Below are positions 12,237-27,200 of a stretch of DNA of 64,000 nt, in pieces. Positions within the stretch are counted from its first letter, which is position 1; every line of letters starts with the position of its first letter. The translations under genes and the position numbers were made by a program. The DNA lies in NCBI GenBank assembly GCA_949130485.1, contig OX422198.1:2809262-2873261 (forward strand), given 5' to 3'. The stretch is from Agelas oroides (taxonomy: Eukaryota > Porifera > Demospongiae > Agelasida > Agelasidae). A model generated the notes under the pieces. It searched no databases. It saw only the letters and a list, made by a program, of their open reading frames with translations, and was not told where the DNA came from.

Positions 12237-15200
12237 CTGTCTGTTACCACGCTAGCAGCTACATACCTCGTTTATACGTCTCAAGTGAGGTGTCATAGGG
12301 TTGTTTATGGCGTTTTCAAGATTTTAGTCGTGTGGCTTTCGCTGAAAACGCTTCGTTCAAAAGTTCTGGCGTGATTTTCTGACCACCACTGCCTTCCTGG
12401 CTTCTTGACGATGATGACGAGCTCTCGATGGACAAGAGAGACAGACTAGTGTGTAGGGATAGCGATAGCTCCTATAACACAGCTGACTTGTCACTGATCT
12501 TACTAAAATAGCCACTATCCTCGAAAGCTTCTTGGCTTTCATCAGTGTGTATCTGCTGACCTGGCACTATGCTGGCACACGTGATACATACATGTTTATG
12601 CACGCGCACGCGCGCGCGTCCTATGCATATTGCATTCCTGCTGCTTGCACATTTGCTCAGGTTCTAGCTTTAAGCTAGCTAGCTAGCTAGCTAGTTAACC
12701 CAGTTATAAATAACGTGGAGGTTGTTTATTTATACGTAATACAGTCTGTTTAAAAGAACGCAATGACTGGCAGTTCTGTGCAGGTGGAGGTAAGCTGTTC
12801 CATAGGGCGATTGTATGTGGGAAAAATGATGACTGATGGGCATTTGTGCGTGTTACTGGCCTTTCAAGGGCTAGTGTACTGGTGTTTCTGAGCGATCTGG
12901 ACAGGTTTCATGGTACAAGGGGTGCCGTAGGGAAATTCAGATGTCCATTGACAACTTGATAGAGGAGGCACAGTTTCAGGTAGTGTCTTCTGCTGGCAAG
13001 GGTAGGCAGGTTGCATGACTGAAGCAAAGACTCATATCCAGAACTCCAGTTTTTGGTGCACACCTTAAGTGCAAACTTCTGCACTCTCCAGGGAGTTGAT
13101 AAGTCCCTGTTGATAGGGTTAGCATAGCTATGCTTTCCCATGTCAGCATAATAACATTACATAAGAGCATAATGACAGGGTTATTGCCAGTTATAGCACT
13201 TAAAGTTGAACATTTTCATTTCATTATTATCACTCAATGAACCAAAACATGCATCAAACGCCGAGGGTTTTGCACTGTATGTGCTTTCATTCGCACATGC
13301 AATCATTTCCTATCATGTCATACATACACAAGTGTGTAATGCAAACATAAATGCAAATTCAAATTTGTATTCTTCAACCGTATACCAGGGAAGTGAGTCA
13401 TTTGATTTACAATCACGGGACTTCTTTTCCTCCTGGGTGTGATATATGCACTTATATTATGCATGTGGCAGTCCCGGGTAGAAATCGAACATTATTCTGT
13501 TGCGCAAATCTGACCGCGTTCGAAGCGCTGTAGCGCAAAACTTCTGTTAAGGGTGGGGCTCATACGCACAGCGAAGATGCATGAAGACCTGATAAGTCTA
13601 TGTAGCATGTATGAGCCCTGCCCATAACGGAAGTTCTGCGCTACAGCGCTTTGAATGCGGTAACGTGGTCGAAATGCGCAACGGAATAATGTTCAATTTC
13701 TACCCGGGACTGCCACACATGTGTAACCTTACATTACACCTCCCAAGTGCATATAGTCACAATATTTGGCAGTACTACTATTGCATGTGTCGAAAGTGTT
13801 CAAACAGGCAGCTGTTTCCACACAATGGCTGTCTTATTTGAAAGTTCTCTGGTAGCAAGGGGCCAATCTCTGATGTAAGCCGCCTTAAGGGGGAGCAAGG
13901 CTAGTGCTAAGATTGAAATCCACTTTGTTTTTTATTCCTTTCTTACATACAGCGAGATCTAAGAATATATGAGGGTATTACTGCCTTCCCCTACAACTCA
14001 GGCCAGCTACCAAGCAATTTCATTGAGGATGTCCAATCTGCAAAGACTTCATCTGCAGACAAGTGCGTGCACTATTATTAATTGGGTCGGGTCTGTAGTT
14101 GTCTATGGAACTTTGTATGGTATGTATGCCCATGTGTCATGCATGGACACATCAAGGAAGCCAATCAGGAGGAGAAGGTACAGTGTGAGCACCTACTGTG
14201 CCAGGCTAAGGGCAGTTGTTGAGACAAGCTAGAGTCACAGAACAAAGCTAAAGAGTGGCAATAATGTTTCTGCTAGCTAGCTTTGGTTTACATGTTCAAT
14301 GTCTATGTATATCAATGGCAACTTAATTTCCTCTGAGCTACATGTACCTCAAGTAAAGATTATGCTTGAAAAGCCAGGCTATGTGCTCACAGACGGCCCA
14401 GGTTGAAAGGAGGCCAGACCAAGCCTGTGTGTAGAACACACTCGATTAGCCAGAGCAGTTGCTCAGGCAGGACAAATGACTGCATTGTGTGGTACCTCTG
14501 ACAGGGATTGTGTTTTGCTAGACTGCAAGCTATTCCGTCATTCGTGACAATTTTCTCTCACCTACCAATACCAAACCCTGGTGTTAGGCTAATACCTAGC
14601 TACTTGTATATTTCATGTGTGCTATGATTTAGAACTGCAATGATGTAGCTTAACCCTTTCCAGCCCATAGCGCGAATGGCAATATTGCGAAGGAAGAACG
14701 TGTTGCGTATTGCGTATCATATCGCCAATTGGGAAACAGCTACAGACTTCTGGTAAAACTATTATAGAGCCTTATAGTTCGCTTAGCATCAGTGGAGTTT
14801 TGAAGCTTACCACAAAAAGTACAGGCTGTAAGACAAACGTAAGTTTTCAGACCGGAAATCGCTACCTTCGGTATATTCTCAAGCTTATAGCTTGGCTGTT
14901 TCGTGTTTGTTCTTCTTGAAATCTGCAGCGTAGTTAGTGCTTTCCTTTAGCTTCACATAGCTTTTTATTGCATCTTCGTCGCTTGTATACTTTTCGAGAT
15001 CGGTCGTGACTTACACGTCAACGTCGGCCGTGCGATAAAATGCACGCTACGCTACGTTAACTTCCGGTCCGGAAGTAGTTAATTTTCAATTTATCTATGC
15101 GATATTAGCTTCCGGTGGGTGTAATGAATACAGTTACTAACGCAGAACGTTCGTACTGCACCGCTAACGTGAACGGGAAGACTGAAAAAGGACCTTGTGT

Positions 15201-18200
15201 AGCCATGACGCTGTACGGCGTCATTGGGCCGGAAAGGGTTAACTAGCCATACTAACAGTTCATTGCTGCTCTACAACACTACTACAGTGGATAACATCCT
15301 AGTGCATCTATTCCTGTTTTGTCTACTACCGCTTTGTCTACTACAGTTTTGTCTACTCAATACATACATGTATATATATATATATATTTTTTTTTTTTAC
15401 TTCTACGTATTTGTAGTTTGGTTGCCCAATTTTTAATGAGGTATTTCCTTATTGAACATGCACTGACATCACATGATGTTCAAGTACCAAAGTTAAAATT
15501 AACCTGAAGTATCATTGCTACAACTTGAGGCTGGAGGGGATGTTCCACCCACAAGAACAGTGTTCAGGTACAAAGAGAAAAGACTTAAGACAATAAGAAT
15601 ATTGAAGACAAAACTGTAGTTGACAAAACAGAAGTAGACAAACTAGGTACAAATCTCACTTGTTGTACATTATACTATTTGATGCCTAAGTTCACCTGCT
15701 AATATATGGAACTGCACCTCAGAGTCCTTCGTATGGCCTCCTTGGCAATCAGTCTGGATGAACCCAGGAGCACTACTGCACCTAATGCTTGCACGAGGCG
15801 CATCCTCAGTGAGATCAATGGATTTAGGAGGAACCCTCACACTGACATTGAGATCTTCCCAAGTGAAGAGAGGTGAAAAATGCTGTTGTCACTGTGTGAT
15901 GATATCTACATGTATGACCAGTGAATTGTCTATGCTCTAGTGTGCCTAGGACTTAGCGATATGTTGTATGAATGGAGTTAGTGTATCTGACCAGAAAGGT
16001 CATATAAGCCACTATGATTGATTAAGACGCTAATAGCATCGCTACATTTAAGTAAATTTCCTCTTTTTTTATTGCACAGTGTAATGGTGTGGAAAATCTT
16101 ACTTCGAGGACCTGAAGCTACACCATATTCTGGAGGTACAGGATAAGTGGATGGTGGATGTACCATAGTCTCGCGAAAGAGTACCCACTCACAAAAGAGT
16201 GCCCACCCCCTACTTTTAGCCCAATTTCCTGTATAGGGTCAAAGTTTAATAATGAGCGCCCACCCTGGAGAGAACTTCGCCCGCGTGGAATTTGAGAAGC
16301 ACAGCCTCAAACGCTATGCGTATCTGAGGTAAGAAACTTCGTGTAATATTTCACGAAGGTTACTACAAGACATTTTTGTGTAGATGGACGTATCTAACGT
16401 GGTCCGCACCACGAGCGATGCCATGCTCATGCCGTTCAGAGTGTTGCGTGCCGTCAGAACTCAATTTGGAAGCCGCTGGTGGTTCCGTTGTAAGTTATTG
16501 CTTGTCCAATTATTTGCTTCGAGGGTAGGGATGTGCAGATTATGCCGGCATTAGATAATAGGTATCCGAAAGCATCGAGTATAAAGCGAGCATAATAGGC
16601 AGATTCTCTGAGGAAATTACATCATTTGAAATTTAGCGGCAAGTTGGTCACGTGGTATTCTGTAATGGCAACGACTAGCCCGAGGTCGAACGGCTGGCAG
16701 TGGCAGCAGCTCACAAGTCAACGCTTCTTCTCCAACATCCTTACTAAGCAAACTTTGAGCCCCTGCGCAGTTGGAATTAATGTGGAAGCGGAAGGTTAGG
16801 GTAAACGCACCGCCACACACTGTCACTAGAAAAAAGCTGCCAACTTGTTCAACCGACCCGAAGGGTGAGTGCGGCGCAGAGAGCTAAGGAGTTTGCAGAT
16901 GTTTGAGCATAGTAGGGGGATCTGTTGAACATAATAGATAGATTTTCGGAGCAATGCAGCATAGCGTAATAGGTAGATTTTTTGAGCACAATCAGCCTAC
17001 CCCTATCGAGAGCATGTAAACATGACATGGGTGCTCTTTTGTGGCTAAATGCAGAAACACTCAAAAGAACGCCCACCCCCTCTTTGGTAGACTTGTAAGG
17101 TGCTCCGCCCATGGGCGCTCTTTCACGAGACTACAGTATACACGATTTGTCTTGTTATTCAACAGTTGGAACCATAGTCTCGAACCTAAATCCCCCTTCA
17201 ACCCTCAATAGTCTCAAACCCAGACCCCCCTTCCATTTTGAAAGGGAGTCTGGTTTTGAGAATGTATTGAAACCACACCTGAAGATGCTCCCATGACCTG
17301 GCAGTTAAGTGCTATAGTTTACTTCTGCTAATTAGGAATAAAATGAAATGTATGAAAACTGAAAAGGAACAAACGACTCTAATGTGATTCAAACACACTT
17401 CTCTTAGTTTCATGCATAGCTAATCTGATAGGCTGTTATATACCACACAATGTAAACAATAAAAATTCTTAGTAGACAATACACCACAGGGCCACAGTTG
17501 CTAAACTGTCAGACCCAAAGCCACTTAAGTTGGTTGGTTGGTTGCTATTCTCCTCAGGCAAAAGTCTTTTGTAGGGCAATTTGGTATATAAGAGGATATT
17601 TCCACTCACTAACATAGTCACACACCCGCTCAAATGTCTTCTAAGTCAGCAATGTCCACTGATGCGCCTCCAGTGAAGTGACAGTGCAGTTGCGGACCAC
17701 GTTTGTTGACTTTCTATCAACAAGCATTTGACAGGGTTGAAGCACAAGTGATAGGCCATAGCCAGTGGAAATGTATGGACGCTCAGTGCTTTTTTTTTCC
17801 AACAACTCAATCAACACTATACAATTTTGAGTTTAGCCATTTTTAGCCTGTGTAAATCACCCCGTGCACCTTCATTTTCAATTCTGTATACTATGATTAC
17901 ATTATTACACAATGGTTGTAGTTGAACTTCCAGCTCGCCATGTCCAAACCGTGCAGCATCTCAGTGTGGAGAACACAAGACCACAGCATTAGTATGTGTG
18001 AGGAGGCAGGGGAAAGGGGACTTGTGGGAGTCAAAGGTCAAGTCACTTTGCTTATTGACACGTTTAAATAGTGCCAGTTGGAGTAACTGAAGGGCAAAGG
18101 TGATGTAGCCAGTGAAGGGAGTGTCCAATCAGTAAGTTATTTCCTCTTTGACACATGAACTGTCTGCAGGTGTAGTCACCTTGCCCCCCAAAAAACTTCA

Positions 18201-21200
18201 ATGAACCAAAAAATATATATTTGCATGAATCCTTCCCCTGCATCTTTTTGGTGTAATGTACAGTATTTCATTATGTGAATCCTTTATTTGCCTCTCTGGG
18301 AGTGTAGCATACCGAGTTGTCAGCAACCAACTCATACCATCAATCCACGCCACAAATCTAACAACATATGTCTCTCTTCCTACAAATCACCATCAACAAT
18401 ACAGGAGTGTTTCTCCTCTGTGCAAAGTTTCCACCCACTTACCCAGGAAAACCTCCTGAAGTGCGATTCCTGACTCCGGTAAGTGATGTGCTAGTACATA
18501 TAGAAACCCTATTCTGCATGAGCTGATACACAGTTGCTATATCCTCGTTCCCAGGCCACTCCCAGATTTTATCTCGCAGCTGTGGCGAGATAATATCTGG
18601 GAGTGGCCTGGGAACTGAGGCTACAGTTGCTACATGATTAACAAAATGGGCATGTAGCTAGACCCCATTAAATTACAAACATTACTCATGCACTTCCCAA
18701 ATTGCACATTGGACTTAGAACAAGTAATGAGTCTTTTTGCTTTTGCAGCATCTTTCCAGATTCTTTGTATAAATCAGTATAATTATGAGTTACAAACCTG
18801 ATCGATCTGTTCAACTAATTTCAGTTAAGAGATTGCAAATATACTATAATCACTGTCTCTGACCATGCAGATATATCACTGTAACATCAACAGCAGTGGT
18901 CGGATCTGTCATCGGGTTTTTGGCCCCAGTTACACCCCTAGTGTCACTATGAGGGACATCCTCAGCTGTGTCTGTGGCTTGCTGATGTCTCCTGAGCCAG
19001 ATGACCCCCTTGACAGGTGAGGAAGATGTGACATGGAAGTCAATTTATGTTGTTCAGTTGAGAGAGAAGACCTCCACAAGTTCTCTTGTAACAGTCTGAA
19101 TGGTATGCATGAAGGAGTTAGTACCTGTTGTGTCGTTGCCAACAAACAGCTATGGCACTGTTAGCTAGTGGCTAGTAGCTAGCTCACAAGAAGTAAGACC
19201 AGGGGTTGTAGTAATTGAATTCTGACGTGGTTTTATTGATTACCATTACTTGAGCCAGAATCATCAATTACTCCCATTACCATTACTTGAGCCAGAATCA
19301 TCAGTTACTCCCATTACCATTACTTGAGCCAGAATCATCAATTACTCCCATTACCATTACTTGAGCCAGAATCATCAGTTACTACCCATTACCATTACTT
19401 GAGCCAGAATCATCAATTACTACCCATTACCATTACTTGAGCCAGAATCATCAATTACTCCCATTACCATTACTTGAGCCAGAATCATCAATTACTCCCA
19501 TTACCATTACTTGAGCCAGAATCATCAGTTACTCCCATTATAATTACCATAGTTACTTTAATATAAGTAATGATTACAATTACAGAAAAATTACATATTA
19601 TTGTTTAAATTAAGGGTCGAAGTAGTCATGAATTGACACAGCATGCTCTTGCCACATGTCTTGAACAGCACATGGTCAGCTGAGTGTGCTGAGTTTGCCA
19701 GTATTGTAATTGAACTTGTAATTGGTAATTACTATCCATTACATGCCTTAATTTTTTTTCATTACAGTTTTGAAGTGAAATTACAATTACAAAATTACTG
19801 TGTTTGAATACTGTAGTCATTACATGTGGTTTTTTAGTTACTACAACCCTGACTGTGAGGCCTACTGAACTGTCACTTGGGAAAGGATCTCAGAATACAT
19901 TCACATAATGTATTTGTGGATACATTAACATTGTGTCAGGATAAGGTGCTTACCACTAACCTGGTTCTTGTTGCTATGTCTCTTCTGTGTGCAACACTGA
20001 GGCTGGCTGCGTGGCGCTGGTCCCAGAAGATAACTTGTGACCAAGTCGATAGAGAGATGGGTAACTAGCTCATGCACTCAGCAAAATGAAGAAAGGTGGG
20101 CTTCGTCGTTGTCACATGCTTTGGCATGTGCTCTTTGAGCTGTCTGCATGCACTGAGCCCCTCCCTGCATTAACTATGTTTAACTTGAATACATTTAATG
20201 TCATGTTGGGATAAGGTGCTTGCCCTAGCCTCGTTCCCAGGCTCTCCCCGCTAAGGAGGGGGAGAGCCTGGTACATTTTATCACGTGCGTGACATCAAGG
20301 GTAGACACAACTTAATTATGTGGGGGTGGACTAAGCTGGGCACCCACGCATGTTCAAACACAAGCCTTTTCAAGACTACTTCAGTCTTCTTTTCAGGTAA
20401 ATGTGGTTTTAGTGTGTTACCTTCGTCTTTGCAGTCAGCTATATATAGTAGAACTAGTCGATTTCTTGAGTCAGTGGCTACAACCCGAACAACAACGACG
20501 CTAGCATACAACACACAACAAATTTCTTGCCATTCAACCCGTCAGGTGCCGGGTCTGACACTGAGAATCTACTACACCGGTCTACCTTGCGATTTACGGC
20601 TGCTGTAGGCAGTGGTTTTTGTGCCATCGTAGCTATGCGTGTACTTGCCTCGATCACGAGCTCCGAACGACGTGGGTGGGATTCCGTGCGTGCCCACGCA
20701 CAATTAAGTCGTGTCTACCTCGCGTCTACCCTTGACATCACGCATGTGATAAAATGTCCCAGGCTCTCCCCCTCCTTAGTGGGGAGAACCTGGGAACGAG
20801 GCTAATTAATTATAGGGTATGTTGGGATAGAGAATAGGGAGTTGGAATAGAACAGAAATCAGAAAAATACTTGGTTAGCAACTTGATATGTCCTTTGGGT
20901 GGATGGCATTAGACTTTGGTCAAAATTGAATTGAACACATCTCTAGGCCTTTGAAAGAAAAGAGGAGAGCTTGTCACGTGATAGGACATCAGCTACCGTA
21001 TTTCTTCAAATAGACACCACCCTCAAATAGTAGCTGCACAATCATAAGCTCTGAGAGAAATGAACACCGGTCACTGGATAGTGTTAGGGCTGTTTGTGTT
21101 GTATATCTCATTTCCACGGCTGACAGCAGAGCTGAGAGGCTGCGCGCTACTGACAGCATCTAACCGGCATCAACTGTATTGCTCGCATGTATCTTATCCA

Positions 21201-24200
21201 GCCATTGTTGATATCTGCGGGCTTTCCAGGGAAATAAACGCTGCCGTTGAATAGTAGCAACACAAAAACAAGCAGCGAAAAAATAGTAGCTGTGGGATCT
21301 GATCGAAGAAATACAGTAGTTTGTTATGCACCCCAGATATGTGGCTGGCAATAATTACCTCAAAAAAGAAGAGGGTGCACAGTAAGTGCATAAGCTTATC
21401 ATCTCAGCTGTACCTAGACATGATAACTGCAACTACTGACTGGTTGTTGCCTTGGCAGATGATTATCTTCCCCTTCCAAGACCAGCCCCAGATCACTGCT
21501 GCAATTATAATGGGACCATTTCCTTCACACCAATTGACTTACTTAGGAGGTTGTAGTTCCATTGTACATAGTTGTGAACCAGAGTATGCACCACATCCCC
21601 AGTTTCCTGAGACATTCAATGTTTCTGCATCCCCTGGAGCTTTTTCTCCTAGCATTGATATGCTCTTCCAGGTTCGTAGGAATGTCATCCACCACACGAA
21701 GTCCACTTTGAAGGGCACATTGATACAAATATGGGCGCCATGGCTTTTTGGCTACACAATCATCACCTTATGAACAAGCAGCCTGGTTTTATCATTTGGT
21801 TGCATGTTGGAGCTGGCCTATCAGTGAATCCAGCTCATGCTTCATACAGGACTTCTTGCCCTCCCAGCTTTGGAGCAGTGTTTTAAATCACTGTAATTTC
21901 TCCTCCGGTCTCGCCGTTGGTATCACTTACGATTGGCAAATTTATCATCCTGTGTGGGAATTGTTTTGTAGTAGCTATTTTTTCAGTTTTCTACATATAC
22001 TACTTTAGAATATTTTGTCCAGATATTGTTCCACATGGACAAGCTACATGAACATTACAATTTTACGGAAATATAGTGGAAATGGCTGCGCATGTGCAAG
22101 CAGTCGATACCAGGCCATTTCTCTCCTCCCACATGACCTGGGAATGAGGCTACACCACCGTGTATTCAAGGAGATATGCAGGGGCTCCATGTGTTGGAGA
22201 AATTCTAGTCTTGTTTGCCAGAAGCAGTAAAAACCGATGTTCTTCTTTGTTTGTTTGACTTCAGGATGACCATAAAGTGTGCTACATTCTCTTGACGCCA
22301 TTGTTTTCACTTGATCTTAATAAATGATGCCTGTACCAGAAAGAAGCCCCATTTTGATCAGCTCTGTTTACCACATCACTGATGTTGGTATACTCCACAG
22401 AGTACAGCTCTGTGCAGTGCCATCATGGACACTCAGGGTGTCTGGAGCTGATAAGCCTACAATTAGCCTCCATGCATTTTCTCTGTGTACCCCAGAGCAG
22501 CTTACATGAGCTGGGGGGCTTATGTATTGGGTCTGGAAAGGTCCTAGTACTCTCAATCTGCCAGCCTTTAACTCCATCCTGCAGATAATTATCTATGATT
22601 ATCGGGGTGTTGAGTAGTAGAATTCTTTTTTGCCCCTTTGAGCTCACATCTGTAGTCAAGTCCTATCTATGTCTCCAGTGCCAACAAGTCTAGGGTGGAC
22701 CGGTAGATATACGACCCTGTGCATTAAAGGAGCATACAGTTTCCTTAATATACTAATTTTCTACATATGCTGGCCTGCTGACCACCCAACACTTGATTGT
22801 CTGAGGTGGCCTCATTCATCATATATGGACAGAATTATTCTGTAATTACTTGATTTTGATGATCAAAGAATGCAGGTTGTATAGTAGATTGTGCTGAATC
22901 GCTACTTCACGGTAACAAAGGAGTGGCTTCTGAATGTACATTTCATACTAGATATGGCTGCATGTTGACATGGTAAATGCTTAGTCTGGAGCTTGGGTGG
23001 TTTGGCATAATTGTACTGGACTGCACCTTAGTGTCTTTTCCCTTTGACTGGAGGAGACCCCGAAAGGGTCATTTCATTCCCTTTGGGTGTTGTGACAGGC
23101 GGCATAGTAGGCAGGGTGAGGTCCTCCACATGTGCGGCAGGGGTTAGGCATTGGCAAATTATGCTGGCATAAATGCTCTGAGCATATGCTGGCATAATTT
23201 TAAGCATAATAAGTACCTTCTAGCAAGCATATGCTGGCATAATAGGCTAATTAATAGGTAATTGTAAGTGAATCACAGTAAAATCAGTGCTGACATGATC
23301 ACATCATAGCAAGATGAACACAACAATTGGTTAATCTCTGTTATGCTGCAGCATAAGAGAAAGTTCAATGGAATCCTCTAGAGCTCTACTTTGCTGGTCA
23401 TTACCCCGCACGCGTCTAGAGCTCTACTTTGCTGGTCATTACCCCGCACGCGCATGCGCGAAGGGGTTAAGCAATCGGTTTTGTCCGTCTGTCAGTCTGT
23501 CTGTCTGTCTGTCAGTCCGGTGAATTTTGAAATCAGTACGGTTAAACAATTGCTGTACTGATAGAGACCAAAGCAGTTCACTCCTCTGCATTTCCAGCTC
23601 TTTTCTATTTAACATTGGTATTGTCTACCATTTTGATACGGTCAACCACTTGGATACGGTGGAGACCGGGCATATGCGGACTCCAAGCACGTGTTAGCGT
23701 TCACCAGCCTCCTCGTTCCCAAGATTGCGAAAAGCTGGCAGGGGCCTGGGAACGAGGCAACGCATTCACTTAATTCTCATGGACAGCTGGGCACGAGACT
23801 ACCATTTGACAGGTGAGTGAAATATGGAATGTTATTAGTGTCAAAAAAAAAAAAACGCTGCTACGCGGGCTTGATGAGGTCTGTCAGTTACTTCATGAGG
23901 TTGGTCATTTACTCTATGAAGTTGGTCAGCAAACAGCCATCAGGGGGTGTGGCAGGCGGGCACAAGCGTAGACCAAAAACCCTTTTGATCTTCCATCCCT
24001 ACAACCAGCTTTATTATAGTGTAGATATACCCTATGTAATGTGATGTACACTGCATACCACAAACGTTTAATCTGTGTAATATGCAATAGTTAGGGACAC
24101 ACATGGGTAACAAACAGTTCAGTTTGCTGACATTGAAATTGTGCGGGGTATGTCTTCTCTGAAGTTGAAGGAGTTTTTGAGAGAACTAAACACTCATTCT

Positions 24201-27200
24201 ACTGCAGCTGAAGATGGGTGGCACAGTACCATCTTCTTACAAGCAGTTGTCCAATTTCGCAACCTATCAGCATACTTCTCCCACCATTTCAGAGGTGCAA
24301 CATCAGCTGATGTTCCCTCAGCAGTAGCTAGGTATGTAGGTAGCTCTGCTTTCAGATCTGGGATCACATCTGCCAGAAAAGGGAATGCCTCCAATTCTTC
24401 AACTGAAGATGCATCTGGTCGAAGGTCAGTAATTTTTCCAGGGTGGAAGAGGGAGGCAGCTTTAAAAAGCATTAACACAACGCAGGACCTCTCCATCAAA
24501 TTTACTCTCAAAGTAAGTGGATCCAGGCTGTACACATGACTTAGCATAGGTGATGAGCTGCTGCTCAAGGGCTGGTTGCTTGTGCTGTACAGCTAACTGG
24601 TGTGCAAACAGCATGCATGTTTGGCCAGTGTTGAACCTGGATTGATGCCTTAATTGACGGTGGACAGGACATTGTAGCAAGTAAGTGCAAGGGGGCCATC
24701 ACCTTCTAAGGTGTAGCAGGCCTTGACGAAGGCTTCACAAGCATCTATTGTAACAGCAAGTTCAATCAGGAGATTGGTTAGACCACTCAAGAAACATTTG
24801 AGTTTTTCACAGCTCTTGGGGGCAGCATCTCCACTTTCAAGAAAACCTAGAACATCTCCCCACAGAAGCATGATCTGTATTTCACACTCCCATTTACTCC
24901 ACCACCTGGTTGGAGAGTAATGCTTCAGTACCTGTCCTGTTTTCTCTCACCAAATCAATCTTGCGAAACGCTTCAGCCAGTGCTTCATGAACTTGACTAA
25001 GGGGGGGGTCTTGAAGTTATCTCCAACCAGGTCTAACGTATAGCTGAAGCACCCAATGTCCGTGACATTTGGGTATAGGACCCCAAGAGTATGCATTGCC
25101 TTACCATTCACTGCAGTTCGGTCCCTCATACAGGCAAGTAGCTTTGTGTTAGTGACACCTAGTTCAGTGGAAAGAACGATCAGCAGTTCTTGTGCAAGTT
25201 CACCACCAGTGACTGGCTTAGCCAACAACAGCAGTCAAACCAGGTGGTTGCTAAATACTGCAATCCTTCACAAAGTGCACTACGATTGCAAAAGAGCCAC
25301 ACCATACCATGTTATACCATCAAATATTGCTGATATGTATTGGCCTTCAAGCTCACCTCGGATTAGTTCTTTTTCCTGTTTGAGCAGCAATGGTACATAG
25401 TCAGCAAGGTGCGAGTTGTGAGTTAATCACATTCCATTTTCTTCCAGCAAAGCTCTCAAAGTATCAATCTTTGACAAAAGAATTCCTGCTCTCATAAAAG
25501 TTTCAACCACTTTAACACAGTATACTCACTCTTCCATTGAGTCCGATATCCCTGCAGGTCGTTCCTCGTCATATGCTGTCAAACTGCAGGCAGTATCACT
25601 CTCCCTGGACTCTCTCTTTGCTAGATTAGCCTTAGCCTCACTGTGCTTATGACCAGAATAGATTTAACAGTGCTCTTCTTTAGTGAGAGTTCTTCTCAAC
25701 AGGCTACACAAAACATTGCTGGCATAGCATAATAGGGCAAAGATTGAGCATAATTCGCCAATGCCTAGCAGGGGTCATAGTCACATCTTGGCCCCTCTGA
25801 TGCATTGTATAGCCCACATGTAATTAGCTGCCATTGGCTGTGAGATGGTCCATGGTGGCCTGGTGATTTTGCAACATAGGTAGGAGGCTGTGGAGGTCTT
25901 TGTTGATTTGAGAGATGTACCACAGATCTGTATGGAGGCATTGTCCGCTGTGACATGGGAGCTGGTGAGGATGCCGCCCACTGCAGAGCTAGTTTGGAAA
26001 GCAGATTATCCCCAGTATGAAGGCAGTTTGCTGCCAGGTGATTTTCACTTAGGCAGCGCATGCACAATGGGGGCTTCCCAAGCAACTGAGCCGCATTGCG
26101 GAAACGTTTTGGTCTATCACTGCCCAGTTAAGATCTTTGGTACGAGCAGCTTTGTGCTTGTAGGCACCACCCACTTTAGGCCCTGACTCTTCTTGTATGC
26201 AAGCACTATGTGGCTCTGGTAGGCCAATAAGTGCTATATGTACTGTGGGTACTGCTCAGAAAGCACTGCCGCTATCGCATTGAAATGTTGGACCCACACC
26301 AGAATATAGGTTTTAGGCTCCTTGCGCTTTTTATAAATTGATGCAATGGTTTTGTCCTTGGTGTCCTCAAACACCTAGGCTTCTGTCTGTAAGTCAGCCA
26401 TGTCCACACAGTTTAGAATTTGATTTTGCGGTGGTTCAGGGAGGGGGCAGAGGACATCTCCCATGAATGACTTCCTGGCATAGCTGGTGGGTGCTGGGTT
26501 ATTGTTGAAGTTGGGCTTGGCTGAGTTGCAATGCTTGAGGGACCCTGAGTGAACGTGCTAGAGCTTCACGTGAATTTTCTTTTAGCTGGATTTTGTGTGG
26601 CTATAGTAGTTTTTGATGGCCTCAGAAGCACTCTCAGTACAGTCAGTAGCTCAAATTTTCAAAATTGTTCTAGGGGAACATGCCCCCAGATCCCCTACAA
26701 TGCTGTGTGCTACACACTCAGCCAACTACCCACTACATGCACAGCGATCTCCACTCTGTGCACCCACACCTCTGGATCAGCCCCTGTATTGTTGATACTA
26801 GTAAATGAAATGTAGCAGGGCTATAGGCTGGCAGCCTGGGTGAGTGTGGTGACATGCAGCAGGTGGGCTTCACCAGCACCATTCTCAAAAGTCCTTCTGC
26901 GGGTGTGTGATGAGCAATACAACCATTGGCCTAAGCCCAGCCTCCAGCAATTGCTGATCTGGCTATCTACTCCAATGGGGGGGGGGCACCCCAGTTGCTA
27001 AGTAGTTGGCAGGGCACCCCACTGGCTAAGTAGTTGGCAGGTGGCATGCAGGTGGCTGTGAGCTTAATTGGTGATCAGCATGTAGCTGTGATGCAGTTAC
27101 AAAGTTGGCGAGTGGCCTGTGGCTCAAGGGTATGTGTTTGCATGCACCTATTGAGTTGGCATAAGGTACTCTAATAACATGTTAGCAAACCCTGTGCATA

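Noticed and set aside
20285..20805. Plus-strand ORFs of 107 and 92 aa
   Set aside because: Entirely within an inverted-repeat MITE; no known domain.
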